Counted from the first letter of the stretch, positions 48,218 through 60,331 are shown. The stretch: 64,000 bases of DNA from Acholoe squamosa (GCA_949317995.1 OX439050.1:48919777-48983776), one strand, 5' to 3'. Numbers and translations are program-made. Notes: generated by a model not told the origin, from the sequence alone.

Positions 48218-48426
48218 TACCGTAAATCCTGGCGTATAGGACACATCCTGACTTTAGCTAAATACTATAGGACACATCTGGGGACAAATTCTGGTCCTTT
48301 TAGTACTGTTCTATAATGAACAATCCTCACATATAGGACGCACTCTGAGTTGGGCCAAGTACTATAGGACACAGATGATTCAATTCCAGTGCATAAGCCA
48401 TGTCTTATACGCGAGGATTTACGGTA
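48218..48426. mobile_element. MITE with TA flanks, CCGTAAATCCT ends
   Basis: Ends CCGTAAATCCTGGCGTATA and TATACGCGAGGATTTACGG (one base differs) are each flanked by TA, the duplication expected of Tc1/mariner-type elements. The inside repeats ATAGGACACA/ATAGGACGCA words about four times. About 205 bp, non-coding. Confidence 0.7.
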
Positions 48427-48591
48427 ATTTCTGTCTGTTATGATTATATATATATATTTTTTTTTTGGTTGCTCCCTTTTATTCTGCTCAATATTGAAGT
48501 GGCACTTTCTGAAAGGATTGAGCTTGCTAACCTTTTGATGAATGTTCATAGAGCATTATGCATTTTGACCTTTATAATGCCTGGATTCAGC

Positions 48592-50147
48592 TCTCACTAT
48601 CATTACTCACTGGGTCTGCATTCATGTGTTACTCACTGGGTCTACATTCATGTGTTATTCACTGGGTCTGCATTCATGTGTTAATCACTATCATTACTCA
48701 CTGGGTCTGCATTCATGTGTTACTCACTGGGTCTGTATTCATGTGTTACTCACTGGGTCTGCATTCATGTGTTACTCACTGGGTCTGCATTCATGTGTTA
48801 CTCACTGGGTCTGCATTCATGTGTTACTCACTGGTCTGCATTCATGTGTTACTCACTGGGTCTGCATCCATGTGTTACTCACTGGGTCTGCATTCATGTG
48901 TTAGTCACTGGGTCTGCATTCATGTGTTAGTCACTGGGTCTGCATTCATGTGTTACTCACTGGGTCTGCATTCATGTGTTACTCACTGGTCTGCATCCAT
49001 GTGTTACTCACTGGGTCTGCATTCATGTGTTACTCACTGGGTCTGCATTCATGTGTTACTCACTGGGTCTGCATTCATGTGTTACTCACTGGGTCTGCAT
49101 TCATGTGTTACTCACTGGTCTGCATTCATGTGTTACTCACTATCATTACTCACTGGGTCTGCATTCATGTGTTACTCACTGGTCTGCATTCATGTGTTAC
49201 TCACTATCATTACTCACTGGGTCTGCATTCATGTGTTACTCACTGGTCTGCATTCATGTGTTACTCACTATCATTACTCACTGGGTCTACATTCATGTGT
49301 TACTCACTGGTCTGCATTCATGTGTTACTCACTATCATTACTCACTGGGTCTGCATTCATGTGTTACTCACTGGGTCTGTATTCATGTGTTACTCACTGG
49401 GTCTGCATTCATGTGTTACTCACTGGGTCTGCATCCATGTGTTACTCACTGGGTCTGCATCCATGTGTTACTCACTGGGTCTGCATTCATGTGTTACTCA
49501 CTGGGTCTGCATTCATGTGTTACTCACTGGGTCTGCATTCATGTGTTACTCACTGGGTCTGCATCCATGTGTTACTCACTGGGTCTGTATTCATGTGTTA
49601 CTCACTGGGTCTGCATTCATGTGTTACTCACTGGGTCTGCATTCATGTGTTACTCACTGGGTCTGCATTCATGTGTTACTCACTGGGTCTGCATTCATGT
49701 GTTACTCACTGGGTCTGCATTCATGTGTTACTCACTGGGTCTGCATCCATGTGTTACTCACTGGGTCTGCATCCATGTGTTACTTACTGGGTCTGCATCC
49801 ATGTGTTACTCACTGGGTCTGCATTCATGTGTTACTCACTGGGTCTGAATCCATGTGTTACTCACTGGGTCTGCATTCATGTGTTACTCACTGGGTCTGC
49901 ATTCATGTGTTACTCACTGGGTCTGCATTCATGTGTTACTCACTGGGTCTGCATCCATGTGTTACTCACTGGGTCTGTATTCATGTGTTACTCACTGGGT
50001 CTGCATTCATGTGTTGCTCACTGGGTCTGCATTCATGTGTTACTCACTGGGTCTGCATTCATGTGTTACTCACTGGGTCTGCATCCATGTGTTACTCACT
50101 GGGTCTGCACTCATGCATTACTCACTGGGTCTACATTCATGCATTCA
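48592..50147 (+). repeat. 26-bp satellite array, about 60 monomers
   Basis: The monomer is CACTGGGTCTGCATTCATG followed by TGTTACT; its period is 26 bp. Variants with CTGGTCTG (25 bp), CATCCATG and TGTATTC are interspersed. A composite block, with an added ATCATTACTCACT before the next monomer, recurs about four times between 49135 and 49350. All three forward frames are open because the monomer has no stop in any phase, giving frames of up to 548 codons that are not genes. Confidence 0.95.
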
Positions 50148-50697
50148 GCTTATCCTTTTGGGTTGTTACAGTCTCAAAGGTTCAGCATTACAGGAATACA
50201 ATAAAGTGTATCATGGCGATAAAGGAACATCCATACTTGTATAGATCTGCTGGCAGCATGTAGCTTTTAAACAGTCATTCCCTATATAGAACATATGGGT
50301 CTGCTCTGTGTGTCAAATCACAAGCATTGCCAAGAAATATTGCCCTTCCCTCGTGAACCAAAAGCAATACTGCTTAGGAAGGCCTCATAGGCCATACCCT
50401 TTACAGCCTTTTCTATACACAAGTAAACAGAACACCTGTCAATATCATTGATATTGCCTGCAAAGATCAATATGGTTATTTTCACGTTGGTAGACAGTTC
50501 TACCCATAATCAATAAATCATAAATAACCTAACTATGCCAATTGAGAGATCCCCTGCTGAGCCTAATGTGTACTAAAGTGCTTTGACTCCTGTGTCCTTA
50601 AGATCACAAATCAGTAATAACGCAGAGAAAAAGGTACATGTTAGTTACAGTTTTACCTCCACACCCACTAAAACACCCTGATTCATGACCCCAAAAT
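50148..50697. other. Intergenic DNA, nothing seen
   Basis: Unassigned. Confidence 0.4.
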
Positions 50698-50853
50698 GCA
50701 TGAAGACAGTCCAGGTGCTTCATGGTGCAGGCACACAGTCCAGGTGCTTCATCACGCATGAAGACAGTCCAGGTGTGTCATGGTGCGTGAATACAGCCCA
50801 TATGTTTCATCATGTATGAATGCAGCACAGTTGCTTCATGGTGCATCAATACA
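50698..50853 (+). repeat. 29-bp minisatellite, about 5 units
   Basis: The unit is GCATGAAGACAGTCCAGG followed by TGCTTCATGGT; its period is 29 bp. Each unit is itself an imperfect palindrome, since CATGAAG near the start pairs with CTTCATG near the end. Confidence 0.8.
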
Positions 50854-50885
50854 TACACTGGAAACATGGAAGATCCGAAACTAGT

Positions 50886-51005
50886 CAGCGGTGACCACTT
50901 TAGGTCCTCAAGTTGACGATACCTAAAACTACAACTTTAGGTAGTCAAAATGATGACTTTAGGTCATCATCCTGACAACCTGAGTCATCAATATGATGAC
51001 TCTGT
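50886..51005 (+). mobile_element. Fragment of the 61.7-kb MITE family
   Basis: CAGCGGTGACCACTTTAGG, then GTTGACGATACCTAAAAC and TACAACTTTAGGTAGTCA, match parts of 61664-62137. No inverted end is preserved on either side. Confidence 0.5.
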
Positions 51006-52258
51006 ACTGTCAGTATTGTCTTCCAAGCTGAATAAAGCCCCGGTGAATAACTTGCCGACATGCGTTATGTGTTTATGCATTTATATTCCTGAAATCCACT
51101 GTTATGGTTTGTTGTTTCAAAATAAGGCCAGGCAAAATGGCCGACAAAAGGTACATGGACGAGTCAAAAGTACTTGGCACCCTATGCATGACAACTACCC
51201 GGCCCTTTTTTTTCAACGTCAGCATAACCCCACTTCCGGTCTCAAACTGAAGTATAATATCATGTTATATCAAACATGACAGGGCTTTGTCTCTAGGCGT
51301 GGTGGTATCAGCGGTTGATATGCTCCTATTGTGAGTAGGTCCCCCGTGCTATATATAACAGACATTAAGACCTGGGTGATATCTGGGGCTGATGGCTCAG
51401 TGTGTACAGATATCATGAGGACATCTCCACTGGTATTCATGGCATATAGAATTGGTTATGGTGACTTGCTGAACCCTTATATAACACTGATGGCCTCTAG
51501 GCCTGGAGGGGTTTGCACAAGATGCTCTTGCAGTTGATGACCTGTACGATTTCAAAACGCCTATATCTAGTAGGTCATTGCAGAGCATCATTCTGTGCAA
51601 CAGGTGCCTATGTTATATCATCATACGATTAGGTAGAGCTGCCGTAGCAATGCAGGCACTATAGTTCTTACAGTGCGCTATTGGCACCCTCATATTGAGT
51701 CTCACTACGATTTGAGACTGTCTAGTCGTAAGACTTTCTGCAATGCCCCCCAGGTGTCCAGCTTCTATGTATGATTAAATACCAATATCAGCACTCATCC
51801 AATTCAAGAGGGGCTCCAGGGGAACCTGGTCCTCTATACAGAGACCATTCATTCTACATAGAGACAATTGGTAGTGACAGGGATCACAGTTGTATCCGTG
51901 CTATTAGGGTCACCTTTAAACCCTAAGTAGCTAATGGCTTTATGAATACCCAGGGTAAGTGGGGGGGGGGTGACTGCGCTGTTTGGGACTTACCCAGTCA
52001 GAGACAGGAACCCGAAAGAAAGGGTAGTATCAAAATAAAGACTACGCAATACAATTTTATTGGATAAATACCATGGAAGGTAATGGTACATTTATAAGCA
52101 CCTAACTTACGTATCTAAATAGGATCAACTTATTGTTTCTCATTTTGTTTGATGAATGGAGGTTCCATATTGCAATGTCGGGTGTTGCAGTTATGCATTA
52201 TTTGGTCTTTACTTATGTTGATCAGGCTACATCAACATCCCCAGCATCTTCAAGTGCT
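51006..52258. other. Intergenic DNA, no gene seen
   Basis: Open frames up to 109 codons have no family signature. A G-run lies at about 51960-51970. Confidence 0.4.
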
Positions 52259-52500
52259 TAGGGAGTGATCATTCTTTAACCACGGGGGGGGGGGTTGTTG
52301 AGTGTAGGGGGGAGAAAAAGATTTCAGACCCCTCGAAGGAGGTGACAAAAATATTTCACCCCTTTTGAGTGAAAAAGCCTGCGCGCTAATTAAGAATAAG
52401 GGGAGGGGGGTTCAGACCATTCCAAGGGAGGAGGCAGAAAATCTTTCACCACGCATGCACGGAATTCCACCGCCAGTTTGTTAAAAACTGACCACTCCTA
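52259..52500. mobile_element. MITE, TAGGGAGTGATCA-ended
   Basis: The left end TAGGGAGTGATCATTCTTTAAC is mirrored by GTTAAAAACTGACCACTCCTA. The inner part contains two related blocks (TTTCAGACCCCTCG and GTTCAGACCATTCC), each followed by GGAGG and a TTTCACC word. Fragments of the same family lie at 3008-3158 and 42489-42690. Confidence 0.65.
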
Positions 52501-52819
52501 GTCTATTCTGTCTATTCACACATTTTCACCAGCCTCCCTTCCTCTAATCTCCTCCCTTCCGCCAATCCACCAGTCCTCTCCATTCAACACCAACCCTGGC
52601 TCTGTCTAATAGAAACGTGCAGATGCACAATTTTGTTCACAATCAACTGGGTGTAAAGGCAACAAGCCCACCATACAATGACCAGTTCTATAAATATTTA
52701 CAGAGCAGCTCCAATATCTCCTCCCACACAAGCAGGTCACATGGTGAGCTCAATCAACTGCTCACCACTGACACTCTGAACTTTATTTCATGTTGAAACC
52801 AGTGGAATAAGGACGTCCC

Positions 52820-53146
52820 ATTTATTTTATGTGAATAACTTCTTCCCGTAGAGATAGCATTGCGCGGCCGATTCGCACACCCCCAGTGGTGTAACGTGTG
52901 CCGATCCACCACAGCGGCAGATCCACCACTGCAGTCTCGTTCTGGGTGCGTGTAAACATTCAAAATGGCGGACCGCCGCTTGTACAGGGCACTACGGTAA
53001 AGGATTTTGTTAATTTTCAGTTAATTAAATACTCTAAAAACATAAAATAAATATAGAACTAAACTCCCCTGGTGTCCTTGGTGGCCGATCCACCCTCGTG
53101 GTGGATCGGCCACCTCGTACACTACGGTCGTTTAGTTCTATCTATA
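52820..53146 (-). mobile_element. Hairpin-headed interspersed element, copy B
   Basis: Reverse-complement copy of 16884-17226. It begins with the complement of the 3' end (TTTATTTTATGTGAATAAC) and finishes with the hairpin 53054-53140, whose arms TAGAACTAAAC and GTTTAGTTCTA are perfect. Here the hairpin is more compact and better paired (CGATCCACCCTCG opposite TGGTGGATCGG) than in copy A. Confidence 0.7.
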
Positions 53147-53959
53147 TACTTAACATTGGAGCGCCGTATCTCACACCCTCGTGACATAGCCCATCCCCGT
53201 ATCTCACAGCCAGTCTAAGCAGATGAACCTTTGTCTATATTCACTGAGCAATAGGACGTGGGCCCTCATGGAATAGCACATCCAAGACGCTGAAAAAAGA
53301 CAGTGGGGGAGGGGCGAAATAGACATTCTTCTAATCAATATGCTTAAGGCCACAACTGACGTGCGAATATTACACAAATCTGCGTGAAATGTGAAAATGC
53401 AGAATTAATATTGAAAATGCATGTCATGACAAGGAATAAAAGACGGGATGTTTGCCTTCAGCCATCCAGTGTTGGGCCGCGGAATGCTGGCTAATCAATG
53501 GAGTGGCTGGGAGGATGGATAGGTGAGAGATGGGGGAGGTGAAGGTGTGAGGTGATTATTGGAGTTGGACGGGAGGAGAGGATGAGTGATTGGATGGTAA
53601 TAAATTGTGTCTATTGATAGTGGGGAGTAACTAGTGTGGAGATTAACCCTTTCACGGCGGAATAATGTCTCTATACTCATCTCATGTTCTTGCGATAAAT
53701 TGCTCGCAAATACATGGGGCTAGGAAGGGCAATACACTTAGTAACCCTATAAAACATTTTCGTGTGGCTGGGTTAAACAGGGCTTCCTTAGTGGAAAAGA
53801 ATGGTCAATTGATATTGGATTGCTTAAAGGCAATTGGTTTAACATCTGAGACCTGAAATCAATGGGAAGGTTTCTTGAATTTAGTGCATTGGTGGCATGT
53901 TGCATTTACGCGGCATTTTCAGGTTACTCGCCAGGACTGCATTTAGGCATCATGCTGGC
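53147..53959. other. Intergenic DNA, nothing seen
   Basis: No gene or element recognised. Confidence 0.4.
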
Positions 53960-54220
53960 TGAAGACCACAGTGTATCAATGCATTAACCGACGAGCAAAG
54001 TTCTTTAGAAAATTACCCAGGGTTATATTCATGTCCCATGCAGAGCCTACTTGCCAGGCCAGCACTCATGCAGCAAGCCAAGCCTATGCATCAGTGATAC
54101 GTTCATGCACCATCCTGAGTTTATTTACTACATGCTGTGCCTATCCACCAGGGCTACGATCATGCATCAAGTCAAGCCTATTTGCCAGGGCTACATGCAT
54201 TCACCATATCAGGGATTGAT
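53960..54220 (+). repeat. Degenerate ~60-bp tandem repeat
   Basis: Blocks of the type GCCTATTTGCCAGGGCTAC followed by a CATGCATCA word recur about four times with substantial divergence. Similar words occur at 31.7 kb and 46.2 kb. Confidence 0.4.
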
Positions 54221-54599
54221 CACACAGGGTAAATATTATGCATTGAAATCTCATCAATACTAAAAAAAATTATCACGACCAAAGGACAGAGTACTATATT
54301 AGTTAAGGGATAAATTTGGTTTGTTTGGGTCTCCTTCATAAAATACTCTAAATCCTGTGGTGGAACGACTACCTGAGCCATAAAGAGGATAGCAAATGAT
54401 GAATGCAGACATTGAAATTATCCATAATCCAAATGGACACATCTGTTCACTTTCACAGGTTTTTGGTGTGGGAATGGACTAGCTATCAAATCAACCCCTG
54501 ACTTTTATTATGGAGCACCCGGCCTGAACCCTGTAAGGCCCGCACAGGGCTTCTAATACCGATGTTGCAGGTTCCTTTATAGGGGTCACCATTACTTGA

Positions 54600-54755
54600 T
54601 CTGGTACTGGAGAGATAAGCACTGATAACAGCCATTATGATGGGTACCAGATGTTATGTAATGCACCCTAAAAATCTGCATTGAATGTAGAGAATTATCT
54701 CATTGGTCAATAATTTATCCCGCTAGGTTGGTATACACATCTCTCTTTTCTAGTC
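54600..54755 (+). repeat. Dispersed repeat, copy 2
   Basis: Direct, diverged match to 17940-18130 (CACTGATAACAGCCATTATG, then ATGTTATGTAATGCACCC, then GGTCAATAATTTATCCCGCT). Confidence 0.5.
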
Positions 54756-55097
54756 AAGATGCAGAGAGGCATCCTAATTCAACAGAGCTACATTTATGTA
54801 TCATGCTAGATCTATTTGTTCGGTTCTGATTATCATGATGTGCAGAATAGGGGAGGAGTTTCTTGCCCTATGTCGCTTAAAGTGTTAAATTTCTGAGAAT
54901 CCTATTATACTGTTCATGATTGAGGACTATCAGTAGCAGAACAAAGCTTTTGGTAGCCAATATTTAGTCCTGATTTAGACTGACGGTGTTTAGACTGACG
55001 GCGTATAGGTAATTCGTCTGGAACAGCAGACTTGAATTTGCAAATTATTCCAGAAAAGAGGAGGCACCTGCAGCTCTAGATTCTGTCACATAGCCTA

Positions 55098-55340
55098 CAC
55101 TGAGAAAATATTCTTACTCACTTGAGTCTGTATCCAGACTCAGGCAATGTCGCCAAAATGAGTACCCTGTGGATGATACTCAGGCAGAGCCAGAGTATCA
55201 CCCAAGTCTCAGCCTGGACCAGCCTCAGGATCTGCCTGAGTATCACCACAGGCTCAGGCTGAGTCTCAAATCGTACTCATTTTGGCGACATTGCCTAAGT
55301 CTGGATACAGACTCAAGTGAGTAAGAATATTTTCTCAGTG
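55098..55340. mobile_element. MITE with ~68-bp inverted ends and TA flanks
   Basis: The left arm starts CACTGAGAAAATATTCTTAC and runs through GAGTCTGTATCCAGACTCAG to CCAAAATGAGTA. The right arm is its near-perfect complement and ends GTAAGAATATTTTCTCAGTG. TA flanks both ends (55096-55097, 55341-55342), the Tc1/mariner-type target duplication. The centre repeats CTCAGGC/GCCTGAG words. The high arm identity suggests a young insertion. Confidence 0.85.
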
Positions 55341-55342
55341 TA

Positions 55343-56432
55343 ATTAGTGTCTAGAGGTGTTTAGACATCAGCATTTCTATGGAGGAAATATCATATCAGG
55401 GTCATATGGCTGTTGTGTACTGATATGTCTACATGCATGCCTGAACAGGATATAGGACTATAAAATGCACTGTCAATTATTGACTATATACCATATCTAT
55501 ACTGTATAACGTAGTGGCCTGTTTGAGCCCAGGCACTTACAATTTTCCAAACCTTTCTACCCACAGCCCTTATACCATTTAAGCTCACATTTCATCCTCA
55601 CCCTATAGACCCATGTGGCAAGAAAGGGTGACTTTATCATGAATAAACTTGTGGTTGGGTCAATTTTGGTGGAATGCTTGTAACTTTGCTTGAATTCACC
55701 ACATGTGCAAATGACCTACACTGAGGGATTCACATGACAATTATCTTTTAAATAATGGTATAACATGGCAGGCCTGACAAGGGAATGTTGCATTCTCGGT
55801 AATTTCCTTAGGAAAAGTCCAAAGAATTTACCAACAACTTCTCTGAAAGGTCACCCGTTCTTGCCGTATTGATCTATAGTATTATTACATGACACAGGAA
55901 CATGTTCAGGAGCATTCTCTATAGTTATTTGCTCCACCCCTCTCAACAGCAATCCGAGAACCTTAATCTTTACAACCAAGCACGTACCCATAGTGCAGCA
56001 TTGGCTGGTCTAAGGGGACATCTTCGTCAGTTTTCCCACACGGCTTAGGTTTCCACAAGATGCATTAAACCAGAAACAAGAGTTACACAAATTATATCGA
56101 TTCAACCCACCAAGAAAGGGACTGATTCCACTGAAGCACCACCTTTTTTTATTCTATTATTTCATATTGGCGAGCTGATGTGGAATCAGGGCTTTATCTG
56201 GTTCCCTGATTAGTACTACAAAATGAACAGGGGCTGTCTGCAGTATTTCTCAGTTCTACAAGTTGTTCTGAATGTGAAGTAAGTGGGTGCACGCGCACCA
56301 TGCATGTTTGATGGTCGACACTGTTCTGCGTGTACAAGCGGCCAATGCCCATCAATTATTTCTTCTTTTTTTCACAAAGCCTCTTGTAGTGGTTTATAGA
56401 TAGGTATATGGTTGCACCTAAGACATGCCTGC
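55343..56432. other. Intergenic DNA, nothing seen
   Basis: Unassigned. Confidence 0.4.
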
Positions 56433-56572
56433 AGTGGCGGATCCAGGGTTTTGAGAGGGAGGGGGCGCGCCTCTCGTTTACCCCATATGTTTGGCTAAAT
56501 TTCAGGCTTAAGTGACCCAAATAAACTATAAACCATAGACTATAAACGGCGCCCTAATTTAAATCCGCCACT
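56433..56572. mobile_element. MITE, AGTGGCGGATCC-ended, copy 3
   Basis: AGTGGCGGATCCAGGGTTTTG at the left and AATTTAAATCCGCCACT at the right are the best-preserved ends of the family. The interior contains a short tandem ACTATAAACCATAG/ACTATAAACGG. About 140 bp. Confidence 0.7.
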
Positions 56573-57064
56573 GGCCTCTGCATCAAGCAAACAGCAATGG
56601 GATCAGGAATGATGTAACTGGCTAGGTGGCACTGGGACTGGCCAGACATTTTAGGTTAATATGTCTAAAAGGGGGTAATTGTGACTTTAGAAAAAACTCA
56701 GTTAGTACCAGAAAAGAAAATGGCAAGACAGGGACACATCTACAAGGGCCGCCTACGATGGACAGGTCTCGGATGCCCCAGTTTGACTGATCAGGAAGAT
56801 TTGAGGGAGAGGAATGATAACTGATGTGTGAGACGGAAGTGAGTGGTTTAAAGGAGAATCAGTATCTCGGCCTGAACGTAAGTTAATCAGGAGCTTATTT
56901 CAACATAACTGACGATCCCCAAATCCACTGATAGAAGGGCGATATCCTATCATCTGAGATTTCTCCATAAGACTGGTCCATATGTATAGATGCACATAGG
57001 ATTTAGTAGAGTAGTCGTAGCACTGCAAACAGTTCTTGAGCCCTTGGTTGTTGTCAGGGATATT

Positions 57065-57248
57065 GGGCTTCCCTAGCCCACTTAAAAGGGTCTATGTCTA
57101 CTCTTTCCTATCCCCTCGGATGTGTGTGGTGCACATATGCGCGGGCACCGACACATTCCTCTGTGAAATTGTGTTATGTTGTTCTCGCCATGAATATGAC
57201 CTTAGCTGTCGAAATGGCGTTAAACATCTATTACTCACTCACTCACTC
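57065..57248 (+). mobile_element. SINE, (ACTC)n-tailed form, with 12-bp target duplication
   Basis: Starts GGGCTTCCCTAGCCCACTTA and ends in (ACTC)n. The flank GTCAGGGATATT is exact at 57053-57064 and 57249-57260. The sequence is about 95 percent like the copy at 42886. The clean flanks suggest a recent insertion. Confidence 0.85.
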
Positions 57249-57371
57249 GTCAGGGATATTGAAACGGGCCTCAGGAGGCTAGGTGACACCGATATGTGGA
57301 CGATATTGAGAAGCACCTTTTGTGATGGATGTGTAATTAATTGATTGATAGATTTGTTTAACATCAAATAT

Positions 57372-57487
57372 GTAGCGTTTAATGAATGTTATGGGACAGC
57401 ACGAGTGGATTTATGGATTCAATAATCCACGACCGCGTAGCCATAAATCCACGAGTGCTGTCCCATAACATACATTAATGCGTTTAT
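57372..57487. repeat. Long palindrome (foldback or MITE)
   Basis: ATGTTATGGGACAGCAC, then GAGTGGATTTATGG, pairs with CCATAAATCCAC, then GAGTGCTGTCCCATAACAT. Weaker pairing extends outward on both sides. The loop is about 24 bp. Confidence 0.7.
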
Positions 57488-58254
57488 CTAACATTTTGTA
57501 TCTCCATTTTGTAATAATTTCTTACCTTATAACCCCTTAATAAAGCCAGGAGAAGAGATTTTTTAGGCCAAGCGGTAGAAAAATAATCTTCGCCATGTTG
57601 ACAGTGGAAGTCGACCTGTGCTTTCTTGTCCATATTCCTGGGCCTCTTTGCCGAAGGGCCCTGGCATGTGGATAATCAAGTTGTTACGTTGAAATGTTAT
57701 GATATTAACCTTTGAACCTATCTATTCTTTACTACATGGTGCTGAGGATTATTCTCGCCATGTTTCAGTGCCATTCTGGTCTATATAGAGGCCAAATACC
57801 AACAAATTCTTTATAAATTGAAGCAAAAGCCAAGCCGGGCCATGTTGATGCTGTGAAAGTAGACCGGATGTCAACACATGACACACTTACGGGTCAAAGG
57901 TCAGCAAGCCCCAATGGTGGGTGCTGAGACGTATCGCTATAGAAAATGATTTGATTCTTATTTATTTTGAATAAATGCAGATATTAGGCATGTCATGTTC
58001 ATCTAGGATACCTTAGGATGTTTCCCTGTTATTAACTACACAGCGGCCAGGGAACAATTCCCATAGAACCCTGAATGGTTTTAACTGGAAATGTATGGCA
58101 AGGTTGACATTGTATACTGCTCCAATTTATTAACATGTCCAGATGCTAACCAAAGGCTTCTTGAAGATGTCCAAAAGGTGTTAGAGTAGGGTTATGGCCT
58201 GATAATGCACCGGGGTTGTACCCAAAAAAACACTGTCCAAGCCAAAATCGTTAG

Positions 58255-58256
<2 letters not shown>
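57488..58256. other. Intergenic DNA, nothing certain
   Basis: Two loosely similar phrases with CCATGTTGA...GAAAGT/GGAAGT (about 57592 and 57841) hint at an old duplication. No gene is recognised. Confidence 0.35.

Positions 58257-58320
<64 letters not shown>
58257..58320. repeat. (TA)n microsatellite
   Basis: About 32 TA units. Confidence 0.95.
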
Positions 58321-58322
<2 letters not shown>

Positions 58323-60054
58323 ATGAGGGAGAAAAGGCAGGCCCCTGACTCTTTTCGAGACATAGCAAGTCTTTTTTTATTTGTAGGGCATGTAATTGAG
58401 ATTTCAGGTAGGTGGGTGAATGGGATGGAGAGAGGTAGAGAAGGCAACTAATGGGGGTGATCCACTACTCTGTTTCATATTGCGAATGTCAACATCCTAC
58501 AGACCGTCCAAGAGCGATCATAGAAATCAAAAGTTGTGGATATTTGCATTTTTTGTCGCATGTCGCTTGCCGGTTAATGTGTATTTGCCAGAACAGTGGA
58601 CTTGCTGCTGTGACATTCTCTGTGTTTCTCCATGTGTGAAAAAAATGCAGCTTTTGTCAGAGTAGTGGATCCCGGGCTTAAGGCTACCTGTATGCTGTAC
58701 CTGTAATTTCCGCTCACCGCTCGCCTAGGAAGCACTTTGACAGACAGGAGGCTTTTCTAACCCTTCCGTGTGCTTCAGCAATAGGAACTAGAGTAGTCAG
58801 AGCTTTACCTATCCCTAGTAGTCTAGGACAGGATGTGCACAGAGGTCTAGTGAAAGTGTGATGTCACTTCAAGGTAGGTGAATGAATACAAAGCAGTATG
58901 GTGTCAGTTCATGAGCCCTGTGATGATTTTCATGTATATATGCATTAACACACTCCCAGGAAAAGGGAAGGGGCATAGCAAAATAAATGCTGCCTGCATG
59001 AATAAATTCAATTCTCAGGGTTATAGCCAATACATTGCAACATTGCTGTATTGCAGCAGAAATTGATCAATTGTTTCCTTGTTATGCAGTCAATGACTGC
59101 TAAGGGTAAATCTTGGATTCAAATAGCATCATCTGTTAACCCATTGAGGGCTAGCATCGACCATAGTCGGCACCATGGCAGGCCTAGCGTCGACTATAGT
59201 CAACACCCATTATATAAGAATAGTATAGGAATTGAAAATAGGCTCATCCTCTAGGAACTATACTTTTTTCAGAGGAGGTCCCTATGGCCAGGGCAACGAT
59301 TATTGCTCTTCCCTTAAAAGGTTAAGACACATGACTTGTTGCCTCATTAGTTTTTCATGTTAACTAACCAAAACACAACTTTAGGACACTTTAGTGGCCT
59401 GCTTAAGTGCCCATCACCAATTGAAAGCAATACTCTTATTTGAGACCCTTATTTGAGAATGGTGCTTATTTTAATACTAGTTTAGTGCTAAAGATTGGTT
59501 TCAAGAAACCTGTAGTCCTGGCACTTATTCAAGGCTGATGCTCATTTGAGACCCTGGCGCATAAACGAGCGATTACGGTAGACCATATTTACTAGGTAGA
59601 GATCAACCATGCCAATACAAAGCAATACAAGACAAACAAACATACTGTAAATAAAGCTTATAACTAAGCAAGCATGGCTATATAATATACAAATCTATAT
59701 GCCACTCCAGGAGGTCTCTTCACAACGTTCCACCGCGGCCCCCTTTCAATTCGCCCCATACAAGATTAACTAGGCCCCAGCTATCGTGGGGGGCCATTAT
59801 ATGAATGTAATATATGATGCTTGCACTAGTGCCTTTTAGGTACTGATAGAGGCTTGAGGTGGAGCCAAGTGCCTCTATCAAGTACCTAAAAGTTACGCTG
59901 GAATCATCACATGTTGTGTTTATAGCACAATCTTTACCTTTAGGATGCATTAGAATGCATCAAAATGCATTCTGCATTCACTGACATACAAATATATATA
60001 TGGTATCCATAAGGTCCCAGACATATGACTCATCTAACTCAACACTATTGTCCA
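58321..60054. other. Intergenic DNA, no gene seen
   Basis: Includes two roughly inverted phrases around 59833-59895 (TTTTAGGTACTGATAGAGGC and CTATCAAGTACCTAAAAG), a small palindrome. AACGAGCGATTACGGTA at 59566-59582 looks like one end of a MITE whose other end was not found. Confidence 0.4.
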
Positions 60055-60190
60055 GCCCCGTGGCCTAATGGATAGCAAGCAGAACTTAGGATCAAAAGGT
60101 CCCTGGATCAATCCCAGCCAATGCTGAGCTTTTCCAGTATGAACCACTGTCAAAGCTATGTCATAGCTCCTGTCACAAATAAAAACAGTA
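60055..60190 (+). mobile_element. tRNA-Arg-like SINE head or tRNA pseudogene
   Basis: CCCCGTGGCCTAATGGATAG is very close to the 5' half of animal tRNA-Arg genes and contains a good A box (TGGCCTAATGG). A degenerate B box, TGGATCAATCC, follows at tRNA spacing. The acceptor stem does not pair, so this is not a working tRNA. The following 70 bp end in an A-rich stretch (AATAAAAACAG), as in SINEs. Confidence 0.55.
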
Positions 60191-60331
60191 TAGAAAAAGT
60201 ACACTGCCAATATTCAAATTTCAACTATCAGTGCCTCTATCCTGTGATTAAAGCACTCAGATTATCCAGTTTGGGCACCCAAAATCGTTCTGAAATGTGA
60301 TAACCGTGGTATAAGTCCTTATAGATCAACA

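Noticed and set aside
48558..50204. 548-codon and 437-codon open frames
   Set aside because: By-products of the 26-bp satellite, which has no stop in any forward phase.
60055..60125. Functional tRNA-Arg gene
   Set aside because: The acceptor stem and T-arm do not pair and the B box is degenerate.
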